From Alteromonas macleodii ATCC 27126 (lineage in GTDB: Bacteria; Pseudomonadota; Gammaproteobacteria; Enterobacterales; Alteromonadaceae), in the NCBI RefSeq assembly GCF_000172635.2, contig NC_018632.1, forward strand, positions 744,001-808,000: a DNA stretch of 64,000 nt. Direction: 5' to 3'. Position 1 is the first letter of the stretch; every line of letters starts with the position of its first letter. Below are positions 8,771-16,909 of the stretch, one piece after another. Below the pieces are notes generated by a model. The model was not told the DNA's origin. It ran no database searches and was given only the letters and a program-made list of their open reading frames with translations. Made by a program: the position numbers and the translations under genes.

Positions 8771-10783
8771 ATGCCAGCGACATTTTTCAGACCCTCGCTT
8801 TACCTCTTAGCGTTAACTGCATTTTATTCACCCTCTTCTGTGTTACACGCCCATGAAGACAAACACAGCGAACATGACGCTCACGAGGAAGAAAACGTCG
8901 AAAAGATAGTAGTTCAGGCTACCCGTTCAGGCCGCATAGCAGACGACCAACCTGTTCGCGTTGAATTGATTAATAGAGAAGAAATTCAAGAGAAAGCCGC
9001 GATGCGACCGGGTAACATTTCAATGCTTGTTGCTGAGACTGGCGGTGTCAGAATGCAAACTACATCACCTGCCCTTGGCAGTGCAAATATTCGTTTGCAA
9101 GGTCTATATGGCCGTTATACTCAGCTCCTTTCTGATGGGTTACCTCTTTACGGTAACCAATCTGCATCAATAGGCTTACTTCAAATTCCCCCTACAGACT
9201 TAGGGCGCGTTGAAATAATCAAAGGTTCCGCATCGTCATTGTATGGTGGCTCAGCACTTGGTGGTGTTATCAACCTTGTCTCTCGTCGCCCAAAAGATGA
9301 GTTTGAAGGAGAAGCGTTGGTAAATTTCACCACCCGTGACGGCCAGGATTTTACAACCTACATGGCTACACCTTTTAGTGACAGCCTAAGCGGCTCTGTG
9401 ACAGCTGGCGCGCACCATCAAAGTGAAGAAGATATTGATAATGACGGTTGGGCCGATTTAGCGGGTTATGAGCGTTATACGGTAAGACCTCGCGTCTTTT
9501 GGGAGGGCGATGATGGCGAGCGTCTATACTTCACAACCGGATATATGACGGAAAACCGACAAGGCGGAACTGTAGGAGATGCGACTGTAGGCATTGGAGA
9601 AACGGCAGCTCCTTTTATCCGCGGACTTGAGTCTGAGCGCATCGATAGTGGCCTTGTATTTGAAAAACCGCTTGGCGATACGCTTACCCTTAATTCACGC
9701 TTTTCAGCGATGTCACAGGAGCATGAGCATCAATTTGGCAATGAGTTGTCAGGTGTAGAAAATGATCAGCATGAAAGCTACCTCGCTGAAACCAGCTTAG
9801 CGGGCTACACCGAAAAGAGTGATTGGCTGGTGGGCGTAGCCTACCAATCTAATATTTATGACTCTGAGACGTTTGCGTCTTTTGACTACAGCTATGAAGT
9901 CCCAGGGGTTTTTACTCAAGTGGACTATCAAATAAGTGATGAATTTACAGCGTCAGGGAGTGCACGGTTAGATGACCACAGTGAATACGGTACTCAATTT
10001 AGCCCTAGAGTTTCATTCTTATATCGCCCAGGTGATGTCACCATAAGAGGATCGTACGGCGAAGGCTATTTCGCCCCTACGCCCTTTGTTGAGGAAATCG
10101 AGGCTGCTGGGTTATCACGCTTACTTCCTGTAGAAGGGCTTAAAGAAGAGCAGGCGCAAACCGCATCATTAGACGTAACCTATCGCTTTGATGATATAGA
10201 GACAAGCTTTACCCTATTTGGCTCAAATGTAGATAACGTAACGCGATTAGAAGCTGTGGATAGTAGCGATGGCACTCCGTCTACGAATGTACGTTTGGTG
10301 AACGCGCAAGGTGAATCAAAAATTCGAGGTTCGGAAGTTTTACTTCGTTATTATTGGGAAGACCTGAAGCTAACAGCGAGCTATCTTTACTTAGACGCCA
10401 CAGAAGAAGTTCCCGATGCTTCAGGGAGACGAAAGCTTGCGCTAACGCCGCAGCATTCTGCTGGTTTTGTCGCAATGTGGGAGCAGCACGGCAAGTTTAT
10501 GGTAGGGTTTGAGGCTTATTACACTGGCGTACAGCGAGTAGACGATAATCCATACATCACGCATACCAAGCCTTATTGGCATTTAGGTTTACTTGGGCAA
10601 ATAACGACAGGGCGTTACAGCTGGTTCTTAAACTTAGAAAACTTACTTGATGTTCAGCAAACCGATGAGCATCCTTTATTATTACAGTCACAGACACCAA
10701 GTGGACGTTGGACAACCGATATCTGGTCACGCAATGATGGCTTTATTGCCAATGCGGGTGTACGCATTAAATTTGGCGGCTAG
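8771..10783 (+). CDS. TonB-dependent receptor with His-rich N-terminus
   Basis: Outer-membrane gated porin. A signal peptide of about 27 residues (ending SSVLHA) is followed by HEDKHSEHDAHEEEN, a His/Asp/Glu-rich segment that could bind transition metal, then a TonB-box-like EKIVVQATRS. The plug includes RLQGLYGRYTQLLSDGLPLYG and GRVEIIKGSASSLYGGSALGGV, resembling the BtuB/FepA group; the barrel ends NAGVRIKFGG. 670 aa is normal for the family. The His-rich tract near the mature N-terminus resembles metal-uptake receptors, so Zn, Ni or Cu is a possible substrate, but this is inference and no Zur or Fur box was recognised in the 250 bp upstream. A hairpin terminator candidate follows. Confidence 0.9.
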   Translation: MPATFFRPSLYLLALTAFYSPSSVLHAHEDKHSEHDAHEEENVEKIVVQATRSGRIADDQPVRVELINREEIQEKAAMRPGNISMLVAETGGVRMQTTSPALGSANIRLQGLYGRYTQLLSDGLPLYGNQSASIGLLQIPPTDLGRVEIIKGSASSLYGGSALGGVINLVSRRPKDEFEGEALVNFTTRDGQDFTTYMATPFSDSLSGSVTAGAHHQSEEDIDNDGWADLAGYERYTVRPRVFWEGDDGERLYFTTGYMTENRQGGTVGDATVGIGETAAPFIRGLESERIDSGLVFEKPLGDTLTLNSRFSAMSQEHEHQFGNELSGVENDQHESYLAETSLAGYTEKSDWLVGVAYQSNIYDSETFASFDYSYEVPGVFTQVDYQISDEFTASGSARLDDHSEYGTQFSPRVSFLYRPGDVTIRGSYGEGYFAPTPFVEEIEAAGLSRLLPVEGLKEEQAQTASLDVTYRFDDIETSFTLFGSNVDNVTRLEAVDSSDGTPSTNVRLVNAQGESKIRGSEVLLRYYWEDLKLTASYLYLDATEEVPDASGRRKLALTPQHSAGFVAMWEQHGKFMVGFEAYYTGVQRVDDNPYITHTKPYWHLGLLGQITTGRYSWFLNLENLLDVQQTDEHPLLLQSQTPSGRWTTDIWSRNDGFIANAGVRIKFGG

Positions 10784-10887
10784 GTAAAGCTGAGAAGAAA
10801 GTGAAAAAGCACTTCCCCGAAACGCGCTGGCAAGCAAAGACAACAAGGCAAAAGTGATAAGCTATCGTTGGTAAGGGGAGTGTGTAA

Positions 10888-10928
10888 AGTAAAGGTGGAA
10901 CGTTAAAGATAACTGAACCACCTTTACT
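10888..10928. terminator. Bidirectional hairpin between convergent genes
   Basis: An 11-bp perfect inverted repeat (AGTAAAGGTGG ... CCACCTTTACT) with a 19-nt loop lies between the TonB receptor (plus) and the TPR protein (minus). It is well placed to stop transcription from both sides. The T-tract is short, so it is not a textbook intrinsic terminator. Confidence 0.5.
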
Positions 10929-10939
10929 AATCAGGCCGG

Positions 10940-11590
10940 CTAAGCTTTAGTATTTAGCTTTTCTTGAAGCGCAGCGATCTCTTCTCTGCGTTTTTTGTCT
11001 GCTAGTGGGCGATTGGCTTTTTCAGGCGCGTTTTGAGCGCGGGTTAAAAAAGCTTGGGCTTCTTTGTATTCACCTTCGTCGAAAAGGTACTCTGCATAAA
11101 AGAAGTTCTGGTCCATGCCATGTGGATTAACTTCAAGGGCACGCTTAAACAATTTTTCAGCTTTCTTGTCACTTCCGAAGCTGACAGGCCAGCCTGGTAC
11201 TTTGTGATAAAGGGCAGCTAAAACAGTTAACGCCGTGCCGTCTAGCACCGTTTCTTCTTTATCAATGGCGCGTTCCAAATTTTCCTTCGCACTTTCAGCA
11301 AAGTCTAAGGCGCCTAAACCTCCTTTGGCACTGGCTGTGCTGGATTGAGAAATAGCCAGCCAAGTAAGCGATTCTGCACTATTTCCCGATTGTTCTACGA
11401 GCGCTTTAGCTTGCTCAATAAGCTCTGAAAATGCGCTTAGTTGCGCGTCGCCATCTAGTTGATAATTCACTGTTGCCCACTGTTGTTGAAGCTCAAGTAA
11501 TTCACTAGAAGAGGCTGATACAGGAGATACAAGCGACGCTGATGTTATGCCTGCAATGAAAAGAGAAGAAAGTCGTTTTTTTAATGTCAT
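10940..11590 (-). CDS. Periplasmic TPR-repeat protein
   Basis: Predicted exported helical-repeat protein of unknown partner. The ATG at 11590 (216 aa) gives a clean signal peptide (MTLKKRLSSLFIAGITSASL, cleavage likely near VSA-SS). An in-frame extension to 11638 would put 16 hydrophobic/aromatic residues before it and is less likely. The mature part is alpha-helical with TPR-like units, best seen at KAEKLFKRALEVNPHGMDQN and FYAEYLFDEGEYKEAQAFL, and ends in a charged helix (KKRREEIAALQEKLN). It lies 84 bp downstream of the solute-binding-like gene on the same strand and may be co-transcribed with it. TPR proteins act as scaffolds; no enzymatic motif is seen. Confidence 0.75.
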   Translation of the reverse strand: MTLKKRLSSLFIAGITSASLVSPVSASSSELLELQQQWATVNYQLDGDAQLSAFSELIEQAKALVEQSGNSAESLTWLAISQSSTASAKGGLGALDFAESAKENLERAIDKEETVLDGTALTVLAALYHKVPGWPVSFGSDKKAEKLFKRALEVNPHGMDQNFFYAEYLFDEGEYKEAQAFLTRAQNAPEKANRPLADKKRREEIAALQEKLNTKA

Positions 11591-11674
11591 GAAAATTCCA
11601 AACAAATGAGTTTGATTAAATAAAAAACGCAGCAACACTTTAGTAGGTGTCGCTACGAATAGAAAAGCCTGTGA

Positions 11675-12568
11675 CTAATACTGGGTTTGCTTCAGCGTAT
11701 TGATAGCAAGATCGGTGTGTTTATCCCATCGTGCATAGGGTAGGGTGTAATCTATTGATGGATTCGTCAGCATGTGAACTTTGCGCATTTTGCCGTCAGC
11801 AATGCGTTGTGCTTTGCGGTGTGCATCAAACCGGTTGAAAATAGTCTCAAGTTCACCAGATTCGAGTACCCTAATCAGGCCAACGCGAAGTCTATTAGCC
11901 AAAGCAATGTTGTCGGGCTTTACGAAGAAGTATTCGTAATTGGGGTAAAAGAGAAGGTGATGCTTCTCTAAAGTGATAGCTTTCTCAGAATGTCGGGTAA
12001 GATCACGGTGTACTTCAATGATATTTCTCGGGAAAGCGTCAACTAGTCCCTTATCTACCATAGAGTACATAGAATGGAACCAAAGGCTCCAATCTTCACC
12101 GCTTACGTTATAGCCATTTGCTTTAAGTACATTTAAATCTGGCCAATCTGCGCCTTGAACCATGGTTGATTGCTTTAATGCTTCGCCGGTTTGTTGGGCA
12201 AAACTGGCCTGCTCAGAAGGGTTAATCACCAATACGCGATAACCTGAATAACCTTTCAGCAGTGGTAACTTAATGGGCAGAAGACGCTGCTCTCGGTTAC
12301 TGTTGGTGACACTCCACATTACATCCGCATCGCCCTTTAGCAAAGTAACAAGCTGACGACTCTGACTCATAGGATGGGGGTGAGGGAGTAAAGCAACATC
12401 ACCGTATTCAGGTGTTGCTGCGAAAACTGCATTGAGTACAGCTACGTGATAACTTCCATAATCATCATCGGCAAACGCACGTGTATATACTAACTCCTCA
12501 GCATTTACACTGGCCATAAGTAGCGTGTGTAGCATCATCATTGAAGCTACGAAGCGAGACATTTTCAT
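11675..12568 (-). CDS. Periplasmic solute-binding-like protein (type II fold)
   Basis: Exported protein with a signal peptide (MKMSRFVASMMMLHTLLMAS, then VNAEEL) and the overall look of family 3 extracellular solute-binding proteins: an N-terminal lobe with HPHPMSQSRQLVTLLKGDAD, a hinge region with WSLWFHSMYSMVDKGLVDAF, and a C-terminal lobe with ANRLRVGLIRVLESGELETIF. No permease or ATPase gene is next to it, so it may act with a distant sensor or be an orphan. Length 297 aa is near the family norm. Start could be ATG 12568 or 12562. The ligand is unknown and the family call rests on architecture rather than a diagnostic motif. Confidence 0.65.
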   Translation of the reverse strand: MKMSRFVASMMMLHTLLMASVNAEELVYTRAFADDDYGSYHVAVLNAVFAATPEYGDVALLPHPHPMSQSRQLVTLLKGDADVMWSVTNSNREQRLLPIKLPLLKGYSGYRVLVINPSEQASFAQQTGEALKQSTMVQGADWPDLNVLKANGYNVSGEDWSLWFHSMYSMVDKGLVDAFPRNIIEVHRDLTRHSEKAITLEKHHLLFYPNYEYFFVKPDNIALANRLRVGLIRVLESGELETIFNRFDAHRKAQRIADGKMRKVHMLTNPSIDYTLPYARWDKHTDLAINTLKQTQY

Positions 12569-12675
12569 TTTGTTTTTATAACGGTTCCAAATACAACGTT
12601 TTGACGTTACCTCAAATCGGTTTCTATGTCATCGGCAGATGATGGAATTTTATCCATATTTTTTGTTCTTAGGGG

Positions 12676-12703
12676 TTCGCATTTCCTTCAATTCCTGTAT
12701 AAT
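12676..12703 (+). promoter_or_regulatory. Probable sigma-70 promoter of rplM-rpsI
   Basis: TTCGCA (12676-12681), 16-bp spacer, then a perfect TATAAT (12698-12703). It lies about 140 bp upstream of the rplM start, leaving a leader of roughly 130 nt, which is consistent with the regulated leaders of ribosomal protein operons. It is the strongest -10 hexamer in this intergenic region. Confidence 0.6.
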
Positions 12704-12724
12704 TCGCGCCCTGCCCAGTTACGC

Positions 12725-12742
12725 CCACCTTTGGGAAGGTGG
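12725..12742 (+). promoter_or_regulatory. Hairpin in the rplM leader
   Basis: CCACCTT TGGG AAGGTGG forms a 7-bp stem with a 4-nt loop about 20 nt after the expected transcription start. In E. coli the rplM-rpsI operon is repressed by L13 acting on its leader mRNA. Whether this hairpin is the equivalent target here is an inference. Confidence 0.45.
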
Positions 12743-12840
12743 AAGAATCAGCCGGCTCGAAGGGGTCATTGTGTTGATTTTAAGGTGATTTCTGGTGTTC
12801 AGAAATCAGTAACGACGATATTATTCGGGTGAATTTGAAA

Positions 12841-13269
12841 ATGAAAACTTTTGTTGCTAAGCCAGAAACGGTACAACGTGACTGGTATGTGGTAGACGCC
12901 ACAGACAAAACTCTAGGCCGTTTGGCTTCTGAAATCGCACTACGCCTTCGTGGTAAGCACAAGCCAGAGTACACACCTCACGTGGACACTGGTGATTACA
13001 TCGTAGTAATCAATGCTGAGAAAGTTGCGGTAACAGGCCGTAAAGCGCAAGACAAAATGTACTATGCGCACTCTGGTTACCCAGGTGGTCTTAAAGAGAC
13101 AAACTTTGAAAAACTAATTGCTCACAAGCCAGAAATGGTTATTGAAAAAGCAGTTAAAGGCATGTTGCCAAAAGGCCCTCTAGGTCGCGCAATGTTCCGT
13201 AAAATGAAAGTTTACGCAGGTGCAGAGCACAAGCACACCGCACAGCAACCACAAGTTTTGGACATTTAA
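12841..13269 (+). CDS. rplM: 50S ribosomal protein L13
   Basis: Early-assembling 23S rRNA-binding protein of the large subunit. The ATG at 12841 gives 142 aa, exactly the E. coli length, and begins [20 protein letters not shown] as in E. coli; a GTG 12 bp upstream is not needed. Conserved blocks [58 protein letters not shown] and the C-terminal AQQPQVLDI are all intact. It is followed after 12 bp by rpsI, the usual bacterial pair. It is preceded by a strong promoter and a leader hairpin. Confidence 0.99.
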   Translation: MKTFVAKPETVQRDWYVVDATDKTLGRLASEIALRLRGKHKPEYTPHVDTGDYIVVINAEKVAVTGRKAQDKMYYAHSGYPGGLKETNFEKLIAHKPEMVIEKAVKGMLPKGPLGRAMFRKMKVYAGAEHKHTAQQPQVLDI

Positions 13270-13281
13270 GGAGCTATTAAC

Positions 13282-13674
13282 ATGGCAGATACTCAATACT
13301 ACGGCACAGGCCGCCGCAAAAGTTCTACTGCTCGTGTGTTCCTACGTCCAGGCACAGGTAGCATTAAAGTAAACCAACGCGCTCTTGACGAGTACTTTGG
13401 TCGTGAAACAGAGTGCATGGTTGTTCGTCAGCCACTTGAACTTGTTGAAATGACTGAAAAGTTTGACGTATACATCACTGTTAAAGGTGGTGGTTCTAAC
13501 GGTCAAGCGGGTGCAATCCGTCACGGTCTTACTCGTGCTCTTATGGAGTATGATGAAGCACTACGTCCAGCACTTCGTAAAGCTGGCTTCGTTACTCGTG
13601 ACGCACGTCGCGTTGAACGTAAGAAAGTTGGTCTACACAAAGCGCGTAAGCGTCCACAATTCTCAAAGCGTTAA
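13282..13674 (+). CDS. rpsI: 30S ribosomal protein S9
   Basis: Small-subunit protein whose C-terminal tail reaches the P-site tRNA. The 130 aa length equals E. coli S9. It shows [19 protein letters not shown] at the N-terminus, [19 protein letters not shown] in the middle and the basic tail [17 protein letters not shown] with its conserved terminal Lys-Arg. An AGGAGC Shine-Dalgarno lies about 8 nt before the ATG. Second gene of the rplM operon; a strong intrinsic terminator follows. Confidence 0.99.
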   Translation: MADTQYYGTGRRKSSTARVFLRPGTGSIKVNQRALDEYFGRETECMVVRQPLELVEMTEKFDVYITVKGGGSNGQAGAIRHGLTRALMEYDEALRPALRKAGFVTRDARRVERKKVGLHKARKRPQFSKR

Positions 13675-13699
13675 TTTTTACGTTTTTTGTATTTGCAAA

Positions 13700-13723
13700 A
13701 ACCCGGCTTATGCCGGGTTTTTT
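13700..13723 (+). terminator. Intrinsic terminator of rplM-rpsI
   Basis: ACCCGGC TTAT GCCGGGT: a 7-bp GC-rich stem with a 4-nt loop, followed directly by a T-run (TTTTT), 26 bp after the rpsI stop. Classic Rho-independent terminator. Confidence 0.95.
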
Positions 13724-14111
13724 ATTGCTTTTTTTCTATTACAAGTTGCCTGCGTCCCACATTCAGTAAAGCCTTCAAGCCTCTACAATTCATAACAAAG
13801 GTTTAATTTGCTGGTGTTATCTAACCAAATATTCTTCAAAACCTTGATTTTAGGCCTTTCCCTCACTAAACCTAAACACACCTTTTGAATTAAATTATCG
13901 CTTAAATATCAGTAAAACCTTGTGTTTATAAGGGCTTTTCTTTTATCATTTGCGGTCGAAAATTTTGAAAACTTTCGTGACCTCGTAAACCAGTAAATTT
14001 TTACTGTTACGTCGCTGTCATGACAAGCCATATGATGCATGACGCAAGCGTGATAAAACCAGTATAAGCTTGGGTTACACATCATAATTATCCAAACCTG
14101 GAGAAATGTGG
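13724..14111 (+). promoter_or_regulatory. Intergenic region, likely petABC promoter
   Basis: About 390 bp of AT-rich non-coding DNA between the rpsI terminator and petA. The best promoter-like pair is ATGACG (14039-14044), 18-bp spacer, TATAAG (14063-14068), about 45 bp before petA. The petA Shine-Dalgarno GGAG is at 14100-14103. No RNA gene or repeat was recognised in the rest. Confidence 0.35.
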
Positions 14112-14744
14112 ATGAGCAATGTATCTGTAGATGCAACAGAGTCTGCACACAATGAAAACCAGCCAGAAAACAACACTCGTCGTCGGTTCTTGACCGTTGC
14201 CACGTCGGTAGTTGGTGGTGTAGGTGTCGTTGGTGCTGCTGTGCCTTTTATTGCGTCCTGGAATCCAAGCGCCAAAGCGAAAGCCGCTGGTGCTGACGTT
14301 GAAGTAGATATCAGCGGGATTGAGCCTGGACAGTTAGTACGTGTGATGTGGCGAAGCAAGCCTGTGTGGATTGTACGTCGTACGCCTGAAATTCTTGAAG
14401 AACTAGGCGCGCACGAAGATAAGCTGAAAGATCCTAACTCTGAAGCTGAGCAGCAGCCTGCCTTTGCTCAAAACCGTTTCCGTTCAATGAAGGAAGAGTA
14501 CCTTATCCTTGTTGGTATCTGTACTCACCTGGGTTGTTCTCCACAGCATCTTAAAGACGGTGCATTTGAAGAAGTGGTTGAAGGCGTTCCAGATGGATTC
14601 TTCTGCCCGTGCCACGGTTCGAAATTCGACATGGCTGGACGTGTATTCCAAAACGTTCCTGCACCGTTGAACCTGGTTGTACCGCCATATCAATTCGTTG
14701 ATGACAATAACATCATCATCGGTTCAGAAGCGGAGGCCGTGTAA
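14112..14744 (+). CDS. petA: Ubiquinol-cytochrome c reductase iron-sulfur (Rieske) subunit
   Basis: Rieske 2Fe-2S protein of the bc1 complex: takes one electron from ubiquinol and passes it to cytochrome c1. Near the N-terminus a twin-arginine motif (TRRRFLTVA) precedes the single membrane anchor (VGGVGVVGAAVPFIASW), the usual Tat-dependent arrangement. Cluster ligands lie in CTHLGC and CPCHGSKFD, with the two extra disulfide Cys present. ATG 14112 is chosen over ATG 14106 because GGAG (14100-14103) is 8 nt from the former and only 2 nt from the latter; this gives 210 aa. The stop is 1 nt before petB, so the operon is tightly coupled. Confidence 0.97.
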   Translation: MSNVSVDATESAHNENQPENNTRRRFLTVATSVVGGVGVVGAAVPFIASWNPSAKAKAAGADVEVDISGIEPGQLVRVMWRSKPVWIVRRTPEILEELGAHEDKLKDPNSEAEQQPAFAQNRFRSMKEEYLILVGICTHLGCSPQHLKDGAFEEVVEGVPDGFFCPCHGSKFDMAGRVFQNVPAPLNLVVPPYQFVDDNNIIIGSEAEAV

Positions 14745-14745
14745 T

Positions 14746-16011
14746 ATGAATGCTTTCCTAGGTTGGATTGAAGAACGCATCCCAATGATGCGCGTTGCGA
14801 ATATGCACGCTCTTCAATATCCTGCTCCAAAGAACATGAACTTCTGGTATGTGTTCGGTTTTCTAGCAACTATTGTTTTGGTAAACCAGATTGTTACTGG
14901 TATTTGGTTGACCATGAACTTCGTTCCATCTTCAGAAGGCGCATTTGCTTCTGTTGAATACATCATGCGTGAGATCGACTACGGTTGGATCATTCGTTAC
15001 ATGCACAGTACTGGCGCATCAGCGTTCTTTATTGTGGTATATCTACACATGTTCCGTGGCATGATTTACGGCTCTTATCAGAAGCCTCGTGAGCTTCTAT
15101 GGGTGTTTGGTATGTTTATTTACCTAGCGCTTATGGCAGAAGCTTTCATGGGTTACGTACTACCTTGGGGACAAATGTCTTACTGGGGTGCACAGGTAAT
15201 CGTATCGCTATTTGGTGCTATTCCTGTTGTTGGTCCTGATCTTGTTATCTGGCTACAGGGTGACTACGTAATCTCTGGCGCAACACTAAACCGCTTCTTC
15301 GCATTACACGTTATTGCGTTGCCATTGGTTATTGTTATTCTTGTGTTCCTTCACATCATCGCACTTCACGAAGTGGGTTCTAACAACCCTGATGGTATTG
15401 CTATCAAGCATAAGAAAGGTTCACTGCCTGAGTCTGAAAAGACGAAATATGAAATCCATGAATACTACACAAGCAAGTACGACATTGCCGATGACGTATT
15501 GCCTTTCTTCCCGCACATCGTACTTAAAGACCTTGTGGCGTTCTGTGTATTCCTAGCATTGTTCACTTACGTGCTGTTCTTTGCCCCTGAAATGGGCGGT
15601 AAATTCCTAGAGCACCCTAACTTTGAAATTGCTAACCCACTTAAAACACCTGAGCATATCTTCCCTGTTTGGTACTTCACACCGTTCTACGCGGTACTAA
15701 AAGCGGTTCCTGATAAGCTATTCGGTGTATTAGCGATGTTCGGTGCAATTGCTGCGCTATTTGCTCTGCCTTGGTTAGACCGTGGTCGTGTTAAGTCATG
15801 GCGCTATCGTTGTGGCCTACACAAAGTAAACCTTATCGTGTTTGCAATTGTGTTTATCTTCCTAGGTTACCTAGGTGGTACACCGCAAGAAAACTGGAAA
15901 ATCATTGCGTCGCAAGTTGCAACGGTAATGTACTTCGGTTTCTTCGTAGCACTGTTCTTGTACAGCAAAAACGAAAACACTAAACCTGTGCCAGAGAGGA
16001 TTTCTAAATGA
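14746..16011 (+). CDS. petB: Cytochrome b of the bc1 complex
   Basis: Eight-helix integral membrane subunit carrying haems bL and bH and the Qo/Qi quinone sites. ATG 14746 has GGAGG about 9 nt upstream and gives 421 aa; in-frame codons before it lie inside petA. Haem ligand histidines are in RYMHSTGASAFFIVVYLHMF (helix B) and RFFALHVIALPLVIVILVFL with the following HIIALHEVG (helix D). The Qo motif is PVWY (in FPVWYFTPFYA) instead of the common PEWY, a variant I recall from beta/gammaproteobacteria. It is a full-length cytochrome b, not the split b6/subunit IV form. It overlaps petC by 4 bp (ATGA). Confidence 0.97.
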   Translation: MNAFLGWIEERIPMMRVANMHALQYPAPKNMNFWYVFGFLATIVLVNQIVTGIWLTMNFVPSSEGAFASVEYIMREIDYGWIIRYMHSTGASAFFIVVYLHMFRGMIYGSYQKPRELLWVFGMFIYLALMAEAFMGYVLPWGQMSYWGAQVIVSLFGAIPVVGPDLVIWLQGDYVISGATLNRFFALHVIALPLVIVILVFLHIIALHEVGSNNPDGIAIKHKKGSLPESEKTKYEIHEYYTSKYDIADDVLPFFPHIVLKDLVAFCVFLALFTYVLFFAPEMGGKFLEHPNFEIANPLKTPEHIFPVWYFTPFYAVLKAVPDKLFGVLAMFGAIAALFALPWLDRGRVKSWRYRCGLHKVNLIVFAIVFIFLGYLGGTPQENWKIIASQVATVMYFGFFVALFLYSKNENTKPVPERISK

Positions 16012-16742
16012 AAAAAATGATGTGCTTTTTAGCCTTCTTCCTACCTGGCGTAGCGCTTGCGGCAGGCGGGAACGTACACCTAGATAAAGCGCCTATCGAT
16101 TTAACCGATAAGGCGTCTTTACAACGCGGTGCACAATTGTTCATGAACTACTGCTTAGGCTGTCACTCAATGAAGTATCAGCGCTATCAGCGTTCATTCC
16201 AAGACTTGGGTATTCCTGACGAACTAGGTCAAGAATACCTGCAGTTCACGGGTGAAAAAGTGTCTGACTACATCACTCGTGCAATGCCAGAAGAAGCCGC
16301 TGCTGGCTGGTTCGGTGCTGCTCCACCAGACCTAACGCTAGTGGCTCGTGTTCGTGGCGAAGACTGGATTTACACTTACCTGCGCTCTTTCTATGTTGAC
16401 GAAAGCCGCCCATTTGGTGTGAACAACACAGTATTCCCAGAAGTAGGTATGCCACACGTACTTCAACCACTTCAAGGTACGCCAACACGTACTTATGAAG
16501 AGCAAATGGTTGATGGAGAGATGGTTAAGCGTTATGTAGGCATTAAGTCAGATGGTACTGGCGCAATGTCTCCTGACGAGTACGACCAAGCTGTTGCCGA
16601 TATCGTGAACTTCCTAGAGTACACAGGTGAGCCTTCTAAACTTGAATCTCACAAAATCGGTAAGTGGGTACTTATCTTTATCGCAGTATTGTTTGTATTT
16701 GTTTACTTACTGAAGAAAGAATACTGGCGAGAAGTGCACTAA
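16008..16742 (+). CDS. petC: Cytochrome c1 of the bc1 complex
   Basis: Membrane-anchored c-type cytochrome that accepts electrons from the Rieske protein and reduces soluble or membrane cytochrome c. A Sec signal peptide (MKKMMCFLAFFLPGVALAAG) is followed by the haem-binding CLGCH (CxxCH) near residue 48-52. A likely Met axial ligand lies in the second half (DGTGAMSPDEYDQAV). The C-terminal membrane anchor is KIGKWVLIFIAVLFVFVYLL followed by basic residues. 244 aa is in the normal range. The start overlaps the petB stop by 4 bp. A strong terminator follows at 16767. Confidence 0.97.
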   Translation: MKKMMCFLAFFLPGVALAAGGNVHLDKAPIDLTDKASLQRGAQLFMNYCLGCHSMKYQRYQRSFQDLGIPDELGQEYLQFTGEKVSDYITRAMPEEAAAGWFGAAPPDLTLVARVRGEDWIYTYLRSFYVDESRPFGVNNTVFPEVGMPHVLQPLQGTPTRTYEEQMVDGEMVKRYVGIKSDGTGAMSPDEYDQAVADIVNFLEYTGEPSKLESHKIGKWVLIFIAVLFVFVYLLKKEYWREVH

Positions 16743-16766
16743 TCGCACAGATTTATGTATAATATG

Positions 16767-16793
16767 AAAAGGGGGCTTCTCGCCCCCTTTTTT
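16767..16793 (+). terminator. Intrinsic terminator of petABC
   Basis: GGGGGC TTCTC GCCCCC with flanking A-run and a following TTTTTT; ideal Rho-independent terminator 24 bp after the petC stop. Confidence 0.95.
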
Positions 16794-16800
16794 GGTATTT

Positions 16801-16851
16801 ACTCGTGCTATCTGAAAATCCTAATAAATAGGGTCTTCAGGTAGCACGAGT
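16801..16851. repeat. Long hairpin upstream of sspA
   Basis: Inverted repeat with arms ACTCGTGCTATCTGAA and TTCAGGTAGCACGAGT: 10 bp, one T/G wobble, 5 bp, then a 3x3 internal loop and a further CCTA/TAGG pair around a 5-nt loop. No T-run follows, so it is not an obvious terminator. It lies 58 bp before the sspA ATG and just after the petABC terminator. It may be an sspA leader structure, a binding site or a repeat-family member. Confidence 0.6.
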
Positions 16852-16862
16852 TAACGTAATAA

Positions 16863-16879
16863 GCTTACCGTTTGTAAGC
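16863..16879 (+). promoter_or_regulatory. Short hairpin in sspA leader
   Basis: GCTTAC CGTTT GTAAGC: 6-bp stem, 5-nt loop, about 20 nt before the sspA Shine-Dalgarno (GGAGG, 16898-16902). Second structured element in the same leader; function unknown. Confidence 0.4.
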
Positions 16880-16909
16880 GTAAACTTGTTTCTCGACGGA
16901 GGAAATTGA

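Noticed and set aside
14677..14745. Upstream in-frame extension of petB
   Set aside because: It lies inside petA; ATG 14746 has a good Shine-Dalgarno and begins at the expected N-terminus of cytochrome b.
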